Positions 21,880 through 31,628 of a DNA stretch of 64,000 nt are shown here, in pieces. The DNA lies in contig NZ_CP088149.1 in the NCBI RefSeq assembly GCF_002845275.2, positions 5,573,436 through 5,637,435 of the forward strand. Reading direction: 5' to 3'. This DNA is from Pseudomonas sp. S06B 330. GTDB lineage: Bacteria; Pseudomonadota; Gammaproteobacteria; Pseudomonadales; Pseudomonadaceae. Each line of letters opens with the position of its first letter. Position 1 is the first letter of the stretch. Position numbers and translations under genes: made by a program. The notes beneath the pieces are model-generated. The model worked only from the letters and a program-made list of their open reading frames with translations, was not told the origin of the DNA and did not search any database.

Positions 21880-22350
21880 TCAAGCCTGTACTTCAGCCTC
21901 TTCGCTGTGCGCGTTGTGCAGTACTTCGATCAGGCAGTCTTCAAGCTCGAAGCGCTCATGGAGCAAGCTACCCAGCTCGTTTAGCTTTTTCGCGAAACGC
22001 TCTGGATCATTGCAGTTGCCCTTGTCGCAGTGATCATTGAAGGCTGAAGCTATCTCGGTAATCGCATCGATACGCGGGCTGATCTGCTTGGCCAGCTCCA
22101 GGCCGCGGGTATCGCCAAACGCTTTGGCTTCGCTGACCAGTTGCTCGCTCACTTCAAAATGCCAGGCAGACACATAATCGATCAGTACCGCACAGAAGTC
22201 GCGGTTCTTGTCCTTGTCGGCGAAGGCCGGCTTGGCGTCGCGTAACTCACGGAAGGCTGTCACCAGCTCTGCACGCTCATCCAACCAGCGGTCAATGAGC
22301 TTGTGAACCCCACCCCAGCGTTCCTGAGCATTCTGACAACTATCTAGCAT
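21880..22350 (-). CDS. algQ: AlgQ, Rsd-family anti-sigma-70 regulator
   Basis: A 156-residue helical protein of the Rsd/AlgQ family, which binds region 4 of the housekeeping sigma factor and, in P. aeruginosa, affects alginate and siderophore genes. Family segments are [27 protein letters not shown] and [14 protein letters not shown]. The ATG at 22350 has GGAAGAGA before it and gives the normal length; the open frame reaches 56 codons further but is not conserved in character. It sits in the usual Pseudomonas place between an FKBP gene and dsbB. Confidence 0.95.
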   Translation of the reverse strand: MLDSCQNAQERWGGVHKLIDRWLDERAELVTAFRELRDAKPAFADKDKNRDFCAVLIDYVSAWHFEVSEQLVSEAKAFGDTRGLELAKQISPRIDAITEIASAFNDHCDKGNCNDPERFAKKLNELGSLLHERFELEDCLIEVLHNAHSEEAEVQA

Positions 22351-22573
22351 GGCGATCTCTTCCCTTCTGGGTAATGCCCCTGCCCCCGCTCGCAAGATTG
22401 CAAGCAAAGGTAACGTCAGCAGGGCAGCATCGAGCAGCTGTGTTTTCGGTATGCGTGCAGGGAGATTATTCCCGTGCGCCCTAGGCTTCAAGGTACGCAG
22501 GCGACAAAGTTCATACAAGTGTTTAATCCCACTTGCTCTTGCCGCCGGTCGTTTGCACTTGGAATTGATCGCT

Positions 22574-23092
22574 TTAGTTTTTTACTTGCGAGCTGACCAC
22601 CGAACGCCTGTGTGCGAACAGGCGAATGATCGGGAGAGCCGCCAACAGCACAAATGACAGCAAGCTCCATTCAGGAATCGTCAGATCGAGAAAACTCCAG
22701 TTGATGGGCACGCATTCAGGGCTGCCCAACACCATGACTTTGAGCAACTGGCTCAGGGGCAGGTTTTCAATGAAATAGCGCATGGCGGGTTCGCAGCCAA
22801 TGTTTACCGGCGGCGTGCTCTGCAACCATACATGCCTGGCTGCGAGCAACGCTCCGCCCATTGCAAAGCACAGCGCCAGTGCCGCATAAATGCGCGTGCC
22901 GAAGTATCCAGGCGCTTGCATCACCGCGCAGAGACAGACCAGTGCATACCCCGCCAACAGCAGCCGCTGGCTGTAGCACAACGGGCACGGCTCCAATGCC
23001 ATGCCCCACTCAAGATAGAATGCAGACGCCAGCATCAGCACCGAGACCAGCAACGCCGGAAGGAACATAGAACGCAAGCGGGCCAACGACAT
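22574..23092 (-). CDS. dsbB: Disulfide bond formation protein DsbB/DsbH
   Basis: A 172-residue four-helix inner-membrane protein that reoxidises DsbA and passes electrons to quinone. The first cysteine pair is in [11 protein letters not shown], between the first two membrane helices. The second pair is Cys in VNIGCEPAM and Cys in [10 protein letters not shown], in the large periplasmic loop. The ATG at 23092 is chosen from family length. P. aeruginosa has its second DsbB paralogue (DsbH) at this same site next to algQ. The gene is unlinked to dsbA. Confidence 0.93.
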   Translation of the reverse strand: MSLARLRSMFLPALLVSVLMLASAFYLEWGMALEPCPLCYSQRLLLAGYALVCLCAVMQAPGYFGTRIYAALALCFAMGGALLAARHVWLQSTPPVNIGCEPAMRYFIENLPLSQLLKVMVLGSPECVPINWSFLDLTIPEWSLLSFVLLAALPIIRLFAHRRSVVSSQVKN

Positions 23093-23274
23093 GGTAGTTC
23101 CGGAATCGACAGAGACAGGCTTTAACGGTAGAGGAAAGCCAGGTCTTGTTTCAAGGCACGACAATTAGGACAAGTCGTTGATCCGCAAAGGAATAGTCGC
23201 GAATTCAACCGGAAGTATCTTCAGCTTTCGTATGACCATGGAGTAAGAGCGAGTAGGAGTTTTCGCCAGCGGCC

Positions 23275-23300
23275 TGGGCTTGCGGATTAGCGCAAGCCCA
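23275..23300 (-). terminator. Hairpin after hemY, possible terminator
   Basis: TGGGCTTGCG-N6-CGCAAGCCCA is a perfect 10-bp stem 9 bases beyond the hemY stop. There is no following T-run, so it may instead stabilise the 3' end. Confidence 0.5.
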
Positions 23301-23308
23301 AGGGTAGC

Positions 23309-24547
23309 TCAAGCTCGAACAGCCTCTGGCAGCGGCAACGCCAGCAGGCGCTCATCCAACAATCCCAGCCCCTCCTGGAACAACTGATTGCTGCGTTCAG
23401 TGTCACCCAGCCCGGCCAACAGCCTCGCCAGCTCGGCGCAAGCCTCAGGATTGCGCTGCAGGCGCAAACTGCTTTCCAGGTAATCGCGGGCCTTGCCCCA
23501 CAGACGGTTTTGCAGACTCAACCGACCCAAGGTGAGCAATAGGCCAGGGTCATCGCTATGCTGCTTCAACCAGCCTTCAGCGGTTTGTAGCTGGCGTGCC
23601 ACGTCAGTTCCACGCACCAGGCCATAGAGCCGCGCCAAGTGGCTTTCGTACTGACGCTTGATCGCCGTGCGCAGGACTTCTTCGGCCTCACTCTCGGCAC
23701 CCAGCTGTCGCAGCTGTTCGGCATAGGCCGATACCAGTTGCGGTTCCTGGCGCTGGGCCGCCGTAAGCTGTTGCCAGGCTCGCTCCAGGGACTGACGGGC
23801 GCTCTGCTCTTCGCCTTCACGGCTGGCGGCCAGGCTCAGGTTCTCGCCCCAGGCGCGTCGCTCCAGTTCCGCCAGCTCAGCAGCGGGCAAGACTTTGTCC
23901 TTGCGTAACTCCGGCATCATGCGGATCAGCGCCGACCAGTCGCCACGTTCGCGATACAGCCGCTGCAACAGCCGCAGCACCTGAGCGTTATGCGGGTGAC
24001 GCTCCTGCATAGCCTGCAAAGTGACCAAGGCCGCATCACTTTCCCCCTGATCCATCTGCAGTTGGGCATGGTTCAAAGCAATCGCCAGTTCCGCTTGCGG
24101 CTGGCGCTCCAGCGCTCGTTCCAGCAAGTTGTCGCGGTCCTCAATACGGCCTAGCTCGTTAGCCGCCCGCGCTGCGCCAAGGTAGTACAGCAACGGTTGG
24201 CGCTCAGCTTCTGCGGCGCGTTGCAGGTGACGCTGGGCACTGGCCCAACGCCCTTCGGCGAGGTCCAGTTGGCCCTGCTCAATGGCCAGACGCGTACGTC
24301 GGCTGCGGTTGCGCCGCGACCAGGGGTTAACCACACCACTGGAGGTCAGAACCAGACCGACCAGATAACGCACCAACAGCACGGCGAGGATGATGCCAGC
24401 CAGCACCGCCAGCGCCGCCCAGAGCCCCGATTGATAGCGAAAACTGCCATAGGAAATCAGCACATAACCACTGTGCTTGGCGATCGCGATCCCGAGCGCG
24501 GCTGCAGCAGCAATGGCCACCACCGCCAACAGGTAGACGCGTTTCAT
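23309..24547 (-). CDS. hemY: HemY-type TPR membrane protein of the haem gene cluster
   Basis: A 412-residue protein with two N-terminal membrane segments (3-25 and 42-65), then a basic patch (SRRNRSRRTR) and a run of TPR-like helical repeats to the end. This is the enteric-type HemY of unknown exact role. It is not the Bacillus protoporphyrinogen oxidase of the same name. Its ATG overlaps the hemX stop by four bases (ATGA), and it is last in hemC-hemD-hemX-hemY. Confidence 0.9.
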   Translation of the reverse strand: MKRVYLLAVVAIAAAAALGIAIAKHSGYVLISYGSFRYQSGLWAALAVLAGIILAVLLVRYLVGLVLTSSGVVNPWSRRNRSRRTRLAIEQGQLDLAEGRWASAQRHLQRAAEAERQPLLYYLGAARAANELGRIEDRDNLLERALERQPQAELAIALNHAQLQMDQGESDAALVTLQAMQERHPHNAQVLRLLQRLYRERGDWSALIRMMPELRKDKVLPAAELAELERRAWGENLSLAASREGEEQSARQSLERAWQQLTAAQRQEPQLVSAYAEQLRQLGAESEAEEVLRTAIKRQYESHLARLYGLVRGTDVARQLQTAEGWLKQHSDDPGLLLTLGRLSLQNRLWGKARDYLESSLRLQRNPEACAELARLLAGLGDTERSNQLFQEGLGLLDERLLALPLPEAVRA

Positions 24548-25638
24548 GGCTTGGCCTCCTCGGCCGGCAGGTGCCGGCGCTCAAGGTAGGCCTGAACCGC
24601 GCTGAGGCTGTCCGCCAGATCCGGCACCACCACTGAGACCGGCTCCTCGGCCAAAGCATTGAGACTGTCAAGCATCGCCTTGCTCTGCGGGTTGTCCGCA
24701 TTGAAATTGGCCAGCAGAACACTACGAGCATCGTCCAGTGCCTGGGTATAGACCTTCGCTTCACCGTTGAGCGCAGCCCACTGGGCCTGCTCAAGGGTCA
24801 GGCTCAATGCCAGGCGCAGTTGATTGAGCGACTGCCCGGCCAGCAACGGCCGAATGTTCTCATCGGCGTTGAAATCAATCTGGAAGTACTTGGACAACTC
24901 CGCCCACCACTGCGACCAGCGACTGGCGCCATCACCATCAGCGGTCAAGGCACCCAACGCATCGGCATTGCTGTCGAATTCCGGCGACACCGCACTGAGC
25001 TGCTGCACCAGCTCACGCTGGGCCGCCAGCTTCAGGAACAGCCCGGTACGATCCGGTTGTTGAACGCTGTTGAGGGTAGCCAGGCTCTTGGTCAACTGCT
25101 CACGGGCGGCGAAGGCACCCGGATCGCTCTGCTCACGCAAGATGTCGTCAGCACCCTGGACCAGTGCGCGAGCGCTGGCGATATCTTGCAAGGCAGACAA
25201 ACGCAAGCTGGCCAAGCGCAGCAAATGCTCGGCCTCAGCCAGGCGCCAGTCCTTGCGGCTGGCTCCTAGAATGGTTTCCAGGCGTTGACTCAGTCGTTGC
25301 TGATCGCCCTGCAATTGCGCCACCAGACGGCGGCGGTCTTCAAGCTCGCTGGCAGCAGGCAAGGCCGCCAACTGCGTCGACATCTGCTGTTCACGTAATT
25401 GCAGCGCTTGGGTCTTTTCGCCCAAGGACTGCAGGTACTGGCCCTGACCTTGTTCGGCACCTTGAAGCTGGCGGACTTGCCAGACGCCCCAGCCACCGAC
25501 AGCAACGCCTGCGGCACCGAGCAGCAAGGCCAGGATCGCCAGGCCATTGCCCGAGCGCTTTTCCGGCTTGGCGGTGGAGGGTTCAGACGCTTCAGGCGTC
25601 GATTGCAAGTCATCGTTGGGCAAGACAGTTTCGCTCAC
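24544..25638 (-). CDS. hemX: HemX family membrane protein
   Basis: A 364-residue protein with one N-terminal membrane helix (about 31-52), an adjoining coiled coil (60-125) and a helical C-terminal domain. The family is frequently labelled uroporphyrinogen-III methyltransferase, but no SAM-binding motif of that enzyme is seen here. The start is GTG at 25638, with AAGGATGG upstream. It comes 45 bases after hemD and overlaps hemY by four bases. Confidence 0.9.
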   Translation of the reverse strand: MSETVLPNDDLQSTPEASEPSTAKPEKRSGNGLAILALLLGAAGVAVGGWGVWQVRQLQGAEQGQGQYLQSLGEKTQALQLREQQMSTQLAALPAASELEDRRRLVAQLQGDQQRLSQRLETILGASRKDWRLAEAEHLLRLASLRLSALQDIASARALVQGADDILREQSDPGAFAAREQLTKSLATLNSVQQPDRTGLFLKLAAQRELVQQLSAVSPEFDSNADALGALTADGDGASRWSQWWAELSKYFQIDFNADENIRPLLAGQSLNQLRLALSLTLEQAQWAALNGEAKVYTQALDDARSVLLANFNADNPQSKAMLDSLNALAEEPVSVVVPDLADSLSAVQAYLERRHLPAEEAKP

Positions 25639-25683
25639 GTATCCATCCTTTGCATTGGGCTCGTCGCCAATCAGCTTAGCGCT

Positions 25684-26451
25684 TCAGAGGGCAGGTGCAG
25701 GCATTTGCTGCAGTGCCGCCAACAATGCCGCGGCGCTGGCACCGCGACAATCCACTACATTCTGTGCCCCGGCATCCCGGGCTTGTGCGGCAACCCGCGG
25801 GCTAGGCACAAACAGCGGCAGTCGAGCCAGCTGCGGCCAATCATCCCCGGCCAGTTGCCGCAAGTGTTCAAAACCCTGCCCACTGCTGACCACCAGGCCA
25901 TTCAGGCGTTCCCCGACAACACGCGAGGACAAGGCACCATTCGGGTAGGCTGGCAGTTGCCGACGGTAGAGTTGCAGATAATCGACACTAGCACCTTGCT
26001 CGGCGAGACGCTCGGCGAGCAGTTCACGACCGCCTTCGCCACGCATGATCAGTACCCGTGGCGCCGCCACGGCAATGGCTTGATGCAATGCGGGCAGTTG
26101 CAGCAGTGCTTCGCTGTCATCACCCGCCTCTGGAAAGCTGACCTGACAGCCATGGGCTTGAAGAATCTGAGCAGAGGCGGCGCCCACGGTAAACCAGGCT
26201 AGCGGCGGCAGATGCGGCCAAAAACATGAGGCCTGTGCCAACCCAAGGCGTGCAGCCGGTTTGCTCACCACGATAATCGCCGCATAACGATCCAGTGTAC
26301 GCAACAGGTCACACTGAGGCTCATCCAGGCTAAGCGCCTCGATTTCCAACAACGGCAGGCTGCTGCTGGCAACCCCTTGTTCGGCCAACACCTGGGCCAG
26401 CGCAGTGCATTCTTCCGCCGGCCGGGTGAGGAGCAGGCGCCAGCTCCTCAC
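25684..26451 (-). CDS. hemD: Uroporphyrinogen-III synthase
   Basis: A 255-residue HemD that closes and inverts ring D of hydroxymethylbilane to make uroporphyrinogen III. The family is weakly conserved; visible marks are [15 protein letters not shown] at the start, [26 protein letters not shown] and [12 protein letters not shown]. The two-lobed alternating alpha/beta pattern fits. The ATG overlaps the hemC stop (ATGA), so the consecutive pathway steps are translationally coupled. Confidence 0.93.
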   Translation of the reverse strand: MRSWRLLLTRPAEECTALAQVLAEQGVASSSLPLLEIEALSLDEPQCDLLRTLDRYAAIIVVSKPAARLGLAQASCFWPHLPPLAWFTVGAASAQILQAHGCQVSFPEAGDDSEALLQLPALHQAIAVAAPRVLIMRGEGGRELLAERLAEQGASVDYLQLYRRQLPAYPNGALSSRVVGERLNGLVVSSGQGFEHLRQLAGDDWPQLARLPLFVPSPRVAAQARDAGAQNVVDCRGASAAALLAALQQMPAPAL

Positions 26452-27389
26452 GGGTGGCCGGCCTCGCCATAAACGGCCTTGAGGATGTCTTCGGCGCCTT
26501 GCTTGAGCAGGTCCTCGGCAACCTCAACGCCAAGGGCTTGTGCAGCACTGCGCGGTGCACGGGCCTGAGCGCTCAGTAGTTTGCCGCCACTTGGCTCACC
26601 GACCAGGCCGCGCAGCCACAGCTGATCGCCTTCGAGCACGGCGTAACAGGCAATCGGTACCTGGCAACCGCCATTGAGGTGCTTGTTCAGCGCTCGCTCA
26701 GCCGTCACACGGTCAGCGGTGTCCTGATGATGCAGCGGCGCCAGCAGGGCATGGATCTCGCTGTCGGCACTGCGGCACTCGATGCCCACCGCGCCCTGGC
26801 CACCGGCTGGAAGGCTGTCGTCGACACTGATGGCAGAGGTGATGCGATCTTCGAAACCAAGGCGGATCAAGCCAGCTGAAGCAAGGATGATGGCGTCGTA
26901 TTCACCGGCATCAAGCTTGGCCAGGCGCGTGTTGACGTTGCCACGTAAAAAGCGAATTTCAAGATCAGGACGGTGGCTCAGCAGTTGGGCCTGACGGCGC
27001 AAGCTGGAGGTGCCCACGATGCTGGCTGCAGGCAGCTCTTCGAGGCTCTTGAACGTATTGGAAACAAAGGCGTCACGCGGATCTTCACGCTCGCAGATGC
27101 AATACAGGCCCAAGCCCTCAGGGAAGTCCATGGGCACGTCTTTCATCGAGTGCACGGCAATGTCGGCCTGGTTTTCCAGCAATGCGGTTTCCAGTTCCTT
27201 GACGAACAAACCCTTGCCACCGATCTTCGACAACGGCGAGTCGAGCAGCTTGTCGCCGCGACTGACCATCGGAACAAGGGTAACCAGCAGACCAGGATGA
27301 GCCTGCTCCAGACGAGCTTTTACGTATTCGGCCTGCCACAGGGCAAGGGCACTTTTGCGCGTGGCAATGCGGATTTCACGAGTGGACAT
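26448..27389 (-). CDS. hemC: Porphobilinogen deaminase (hydroxymethylbilane synthase)
   Basis: A 313-residue HemC that links four porphobilinogens into hydroxymethylbilane. Signatures are [33 protein letters not shown] and the dipyrromethane-cofactor cysteine in [11 protein letters not shown] (the first Cys). It lies 118 bases downstream of algR in the same direction, so it may have its own promoter, and leads hemDXY. Confidence 0.97.
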   Translation of the reverse strand: MSTREIRIATRKSALALWQAEYVKARLEQAHPGLLVTLVPMVSRGDKLLDSPLSKIGGKGLFVKELETALLENQADIAVHSMKDVPMDFPEGLGLYCICEREDPRDAFVSNTFKSLEELPAASIVGTSSLRRQAQLLSHRPDLEIRFLRGNVNTRLAKLDAGEYDAIILASAGLIRLGFEDRITSAISVDDSLPAGGQGAVGIECRSADSEIHALLAPLHHQDTADRVTAERALNKHLNGGCQVPIACYAVLEGDQLWLRGLVGEPSGGKLLSAQARAPRSAAQALGVEVAEDLLKQGAEDILKAVYGEAGHP

Positions 27390-27507
27390 GGATCGATCCG
27401 TACAAAGATAGATGTAACGGATGATAACAGCTCAATCCGACACGCTTGCAGATCTATGTCACAGGAGAAATAAACCATCCTTGGTAGGAATATTCTCCAA
27501 GCCTGCC

Positions 27508-28254
27508 CTAAAGCTGCTGCATCATCTTGCGCACACCGGCCACATGGCGGCGGCTGACGATCAGCGCATCGCCGTTAAGGCCCTTGAGGAACAGCTGGAA
27601 ATGCCCCAGCGGCGTACGTTGCAGCCGTTCGATACGATTGCGCGCCACCAGTGCGTTACGGTGAATCCGCACAAAGCGATCACCAAACTCGTCTTCCAAT
27701 GCCTTGAGTGGCTCATCCAGAAGCACCTCGCCGGCTTCATGGCGCAAGGTCACGTATTTGTGGTCGGCAATGAAATAAATCACCTGATCCAGGGGAATCA
27801 GTTCGATGCCTTTTCGGGTTCGCGCACTGATATGGCTACGGGGCCCGCTGCCACTCTCAGCGGCCGGCCGCGTCAGCGCCGCGAGCTGTACCCGACTGGG
27901 GCGCTCAGCCTTTCTCAACGCTTCACGCAGGGCCTCGGCCGTTACCGGTTTGAGCACATAGCCCAGGGTGCTGTCGGTGAAGGACTGCACGGTGAATTCG
28001 TCATCACCGGTACAGAACACAACGGCAGGCGGGGCTTCGCGCTCACACAGGCGCGCAGCAACCTGGAGACCATCCAGGCCCGGCATGCGGATGTCGAGCA
28101 GGACCACCTCAGGCTTGAGGCTGTCAATCAGGGCCAGAGCCTCTTCGCCATTGGTGGCGCTGGGCTCCAGTACTGTATAGCCACCCAGTTCGCCAAGCAG
28201 TCGGCTCAGGCGTTCCCGGGCTTGGGGTTCGTCATCAACGATCAGGACATTCAT
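27508..28254 (-). CDS. algR: Response regulator AlgR (LytTR type)
   Basis: A 248-residue two-component regulator. The receiver domain (1-120) has the acidic pair Asp7-Asp8 and the phosphorylatable Asp54 (LLDIRMPGLDG). The C-terminal half (about 140-245) is a LytTR DNA-binding domain (YFIADHKYVTLRH, FVRIHRNALVARN). In P. aeruginosa AlgR controls alginate, type IV pili and rhamnolipids, and its partner kinase AlgZ/FimS is encoded next door. Here the neighbour upstream is argH, divergent, and no kinase gene fits between. The ATG at 28254 gives the family length. Confidence 0.95.
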   Translation of the reverse strand: MNVLIVDDEPQARERLSRLLGELGGYTVLEPSATNGEEALALIDSLKPEVVLLDIRMPGLDGLQVAARLCEREAPPAVVFCTGDDEFTVQSFTDSTLGYVLKPVTAEALREALRKAERPSRVQLAALTRPAAESGSGPRSHISARTRKGIELIPLDQVIYFIADHKYVTLRHEAGEVLLDEPLKALEDEFGDRFVRIHRNALVARNRIERLQRTPLGHFQLFLKGLNGDALIVSRRHVAGVRKMMQQL

Positions 28255-28576
28255 ATAGCGCTGGATTCCTGCGTGAGTCTCGCACAAGGGTAGCGTAGAC
28301 GGGTGAGGTGACGACCGTCACGGCGATCCACGCTCAGACTCGCACGATGGCTAAAGATTCACTGGTTCGGCAGGAAACATGCCGATCCTCTGTCCAACTG
28401 TAGACGGTTGCCGGAACGCTGCCGTTCAATCGATAAATATCCTGTTGCGCGTGTGCTGTCGCCTACCTCTTGCGCGACATAATCACGCACGTGCGCCGAC
28501 CGCCGCCCTGCGGCACAGAGCTCAACCCTGTTATCATCAACGCCACTTTCCGTTCACGCCTTCAACGAGTGAATCC
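28255..28576. other. Divergent intergenic region algR / argH
   Basis: This 322-base gap must hold both promoters. I see a possible -10 (TTATCAT near 28532) for argH, AT-richer sequence around 28430-28445, and no open frame resembling a histidine kinase or its remnant. No repeat element was found. Confidence 0.6.
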
Positions 28577-29971
<1,395 letters not shown>

Positions 29972-29982
29972 GTCGTAGATGC

Positions 29983-30013
29983 GCAGGCTCGTCGGCGTCC
30001 GGCCGCGAGCCTG
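29983..30013. terminator. Hairpin between convergent argH and GST genes
   Basis: GCAGGCTCG and CGAGCCTGC form a perfect 9-bp stem around a 13-base loop in the 54-base gap between the two convergent stops. T-runs are absent, so this is a plausible but weak two-way terminator. Confidence 0.5.
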
Positions 30014-30025
30014 CTGCTCTATTCG

Positions 30026-30688
30026 TTAGCGCTTGCCGCTACGCACCATCTCCAGGAACGCCGGCATCTGCGCTTCCTTGTCTGCGGTGATTTTCACCAC
30101 GTTGGGATTTTCCTTGAAGTGCTTGAGCAACGCCTTGGCCTGAGGGAAATCTGCCAGCAAGTCCATGTCGAAGACATCCCTGCCCACTGCGCTTGCCAGA
30201 TCGAGGCTGAAGCAGAACAGCATGTCAGCAATGGTCATCTCACTGCCCGCGACATAGGGGGCGAACTTGCCGTTGCGTTTGAGGGTTTCCACGCCTGCCA
30301 GCAACTCAGCCTTGGCTTTGTCCTTGATGGCCGGGTCGACTTTCATGCCGAAGAAGGCCTCGGGGAAGCAGGCGCGAGCAGGCAACTCGATATACAGCTC
30401 AATTTCCTTGGCCAGCTCGCGCACCTTGGCTTGAGCAAAGGCACCTTCCGGCAGCAACGCCTTACCGGGCTGGGTCTGCTCGATGTACTCGAGAATCAAG
30501 TTGGTTTCACTGAGAAAACCATGCTCGGTCTCCAGCACCGGCACCTTGCCGCGCGGGCTGACTTTCAACGCTTCCGGGCTCTGGCCACCGAAGAACAACA
30601 CTTCTTCGAACGCAATGCCCTTTTCCAGCAGCGCCAGTTTGACCATGTTGTAGTAGTTGCTGACTGCAAATCCATGAAGCTTGAGCAT
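30026..30688 (-). CDS. Glutathione S-transferase
   Basis: A 220-residue cytosolic GST. The thioredoxin-like N-domain (1-80) begins MLKLHGFAVSNYYNMVKLAL, with the SNYYN stretch near the usual catalytic Ser/Tyr, GKVPVLE with the cis-Pro, and ETNLILEYIE. The all-helical C-domain includes MTIADMLFCF. GGAGGC lies 6 bases before the ATG at 30688. The substrate is unknown. Convergent with argH and divergent from the next small gene. Confidence 0.92.
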   Translation of the reverse strand: MLKLHGFAVSNYYNMVKLALLEKGIAFEEVLFFGGQSPEALKVSPRGKVPVLETEHGFLSETNLILEYIEQTQPGKALLPEGAFAQAKVRELAKEIELYIELPARACFPEAFFGMKVDPAIKDKAKAELLAGVETLKRNGKFAPYVAGSEMTIADMLFCFSLDLASAVGRDVFDMDLLADFPQAKALLKHFKENPNVVKITADKEAQMPAFLEMVRSGKR

Positions 30689-30835
30689 GAAACAGCCTCC
30701 AGGCCGTAAAGGGGTTGGCCCGAGAGTTATAGACCCAAGTGCAGGACACTGACCAGCATCATACTGATGGTCGATAGCAAGGCATTGGCGCTTGGCTCGT
30801 GGCAAACTGAGCATCCCCTCAAGAGGAGATCGCCC

Positions 30836-31120
30836 ATGAGCGAGCCAACCGATATCGACAACGACGAAGAAGAATTCGCCGAGTCGACCCTGATCGAAGC
30901 GATCGAGAACCAGATCGAAAGCGACAACCCGCCTGCCGCCAAAGCCACCTTCAACAAGCTGACCCTGGTCGGTTACGAACGCGAAGACATCCTCAACCTC
31001 ATGGCCCACGTATTGGCCTATGAGATTGACGCGATGCTCGAAGAAGACCGCGCATTCAATACACAATGGTACGAAACCGCTTTGCGCGCCCTGCCCGAGC
31101 TGCCGCCGGAAAAGGACTAA
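30836..31120 (+). CDS. Conserved small acidic protein of unknown function
   Basis: A 94-residue acidic protein (DNDEEEFAES near the start, AMLEEDRAF near the end), helical throughout and without signal or membrane segment. The ATG at 30836 has GAGGAGA 6 bases before it. I recall similar proteins at this place in other pseudomonads but know no function. It is followed 84 bases later by the TIGR02647 gene on the same strand. Confidence 0.8.
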   Translation: MSEPTDIDNDEEEFAESTLIEAIENQIESDNPPAAKATFNKLTLVGYEREDILNLMAHVLAYEIDAMLEEDRAFNTQWYETALRALPELPPEKD

Positions 31121-31204
31121 AGCAAAGCAGGATTTCCCTGACTACACTGCACACCCAGGCACCGGTGACGGTGCTGCCCTCCTTGTCTGGAAGTCGGAGT
31201 CTTT

Positions 31205-31450
31205 ATGTCGTTTACCCCCGAACTGATTGCCGAGCTGGAAGTCCTTGCCCTTTTCAACCTGGATAGCAGCCAGGAAGGTATCAAGGTCCATAACACCGCA
31301 CCTGCAGAAGTCATCGCCGCTGCCAAACGCCTGTACGACAAACAACTGACTGACCAGCCCGATGGCGGCTACCTGACCAGCCTGGGCCATGATGCAGCCG
31401 AACACGTGCAACAACTGCTAACCATCCTCAACATCGCCCAACCGGCCTGA
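31205..31450 (+). CDS. TIGR02647 family small protein
   Basis: An 81-residue protein with the family pattern SFTPELIAELEVLALFNLD, then DSSQEGIKVH and LYDKQLTDQPDGGYLTSLG. The last segment resembles the wing and recognition part of a small winged helix (a 'ligated to next, now at bottom' pattern), so DNA binding is possible but unproven. GGAAG lies some 15 bases from the ATG, a loose fit. Confidence 0.8.
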   Translation: MSFTPELIAELEVLALFNLDSSQEGIKVHNTAPAEVIAAAKRLYDKQLTDQPDGGYLTSLGHDAAEHVQQLLTILNIAQPA

Positions 31451-31461
31451 TACTCAGTGGT

Positions 31462-31545
31462 GGGAGCGGATTTATCCGCGAAGGGGCGCATAGTGGCCCC
31501 AATGACAGGACTGCTGCCTAGTCCTTCGCGGATGAATCCGCTCCC
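31462..31545. repeat. REP doublet, GGGAGCGGATTTATCCGCG family
   Basis: GGGAGCGGATTTATCCGCGA then AGGGG is matched by the inverted TCCTTCGCGGATGAATCCGC and TCCC about 60 bases later. It lies between the TIGR02647 gene and cyaA and could end or slow transcription. The hairpin at 62037-62072 is of the same family. Confidence 0.8.
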
Positions 31546-31628
31546 GCTGCGTTGGTAAAATGGCGTCAAAATTCAAATAACGCTTAAACTCGCCACTGCT
31601 TCCTCCACACGGCCGGTTGTAGCTTGCA

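Noticed and set aside
23309..24547. hemY as protoporphyrinogen oxidase
   Set aside because: No FAD-binding Gly motif; the protein is the TPR membrane type.
24544..25638. hemX as uroporphyrinogen-III methyltransferase
   Set aside because: That common label is not supported: one membrane helix and coiled coil, no SAM-binding motifs.
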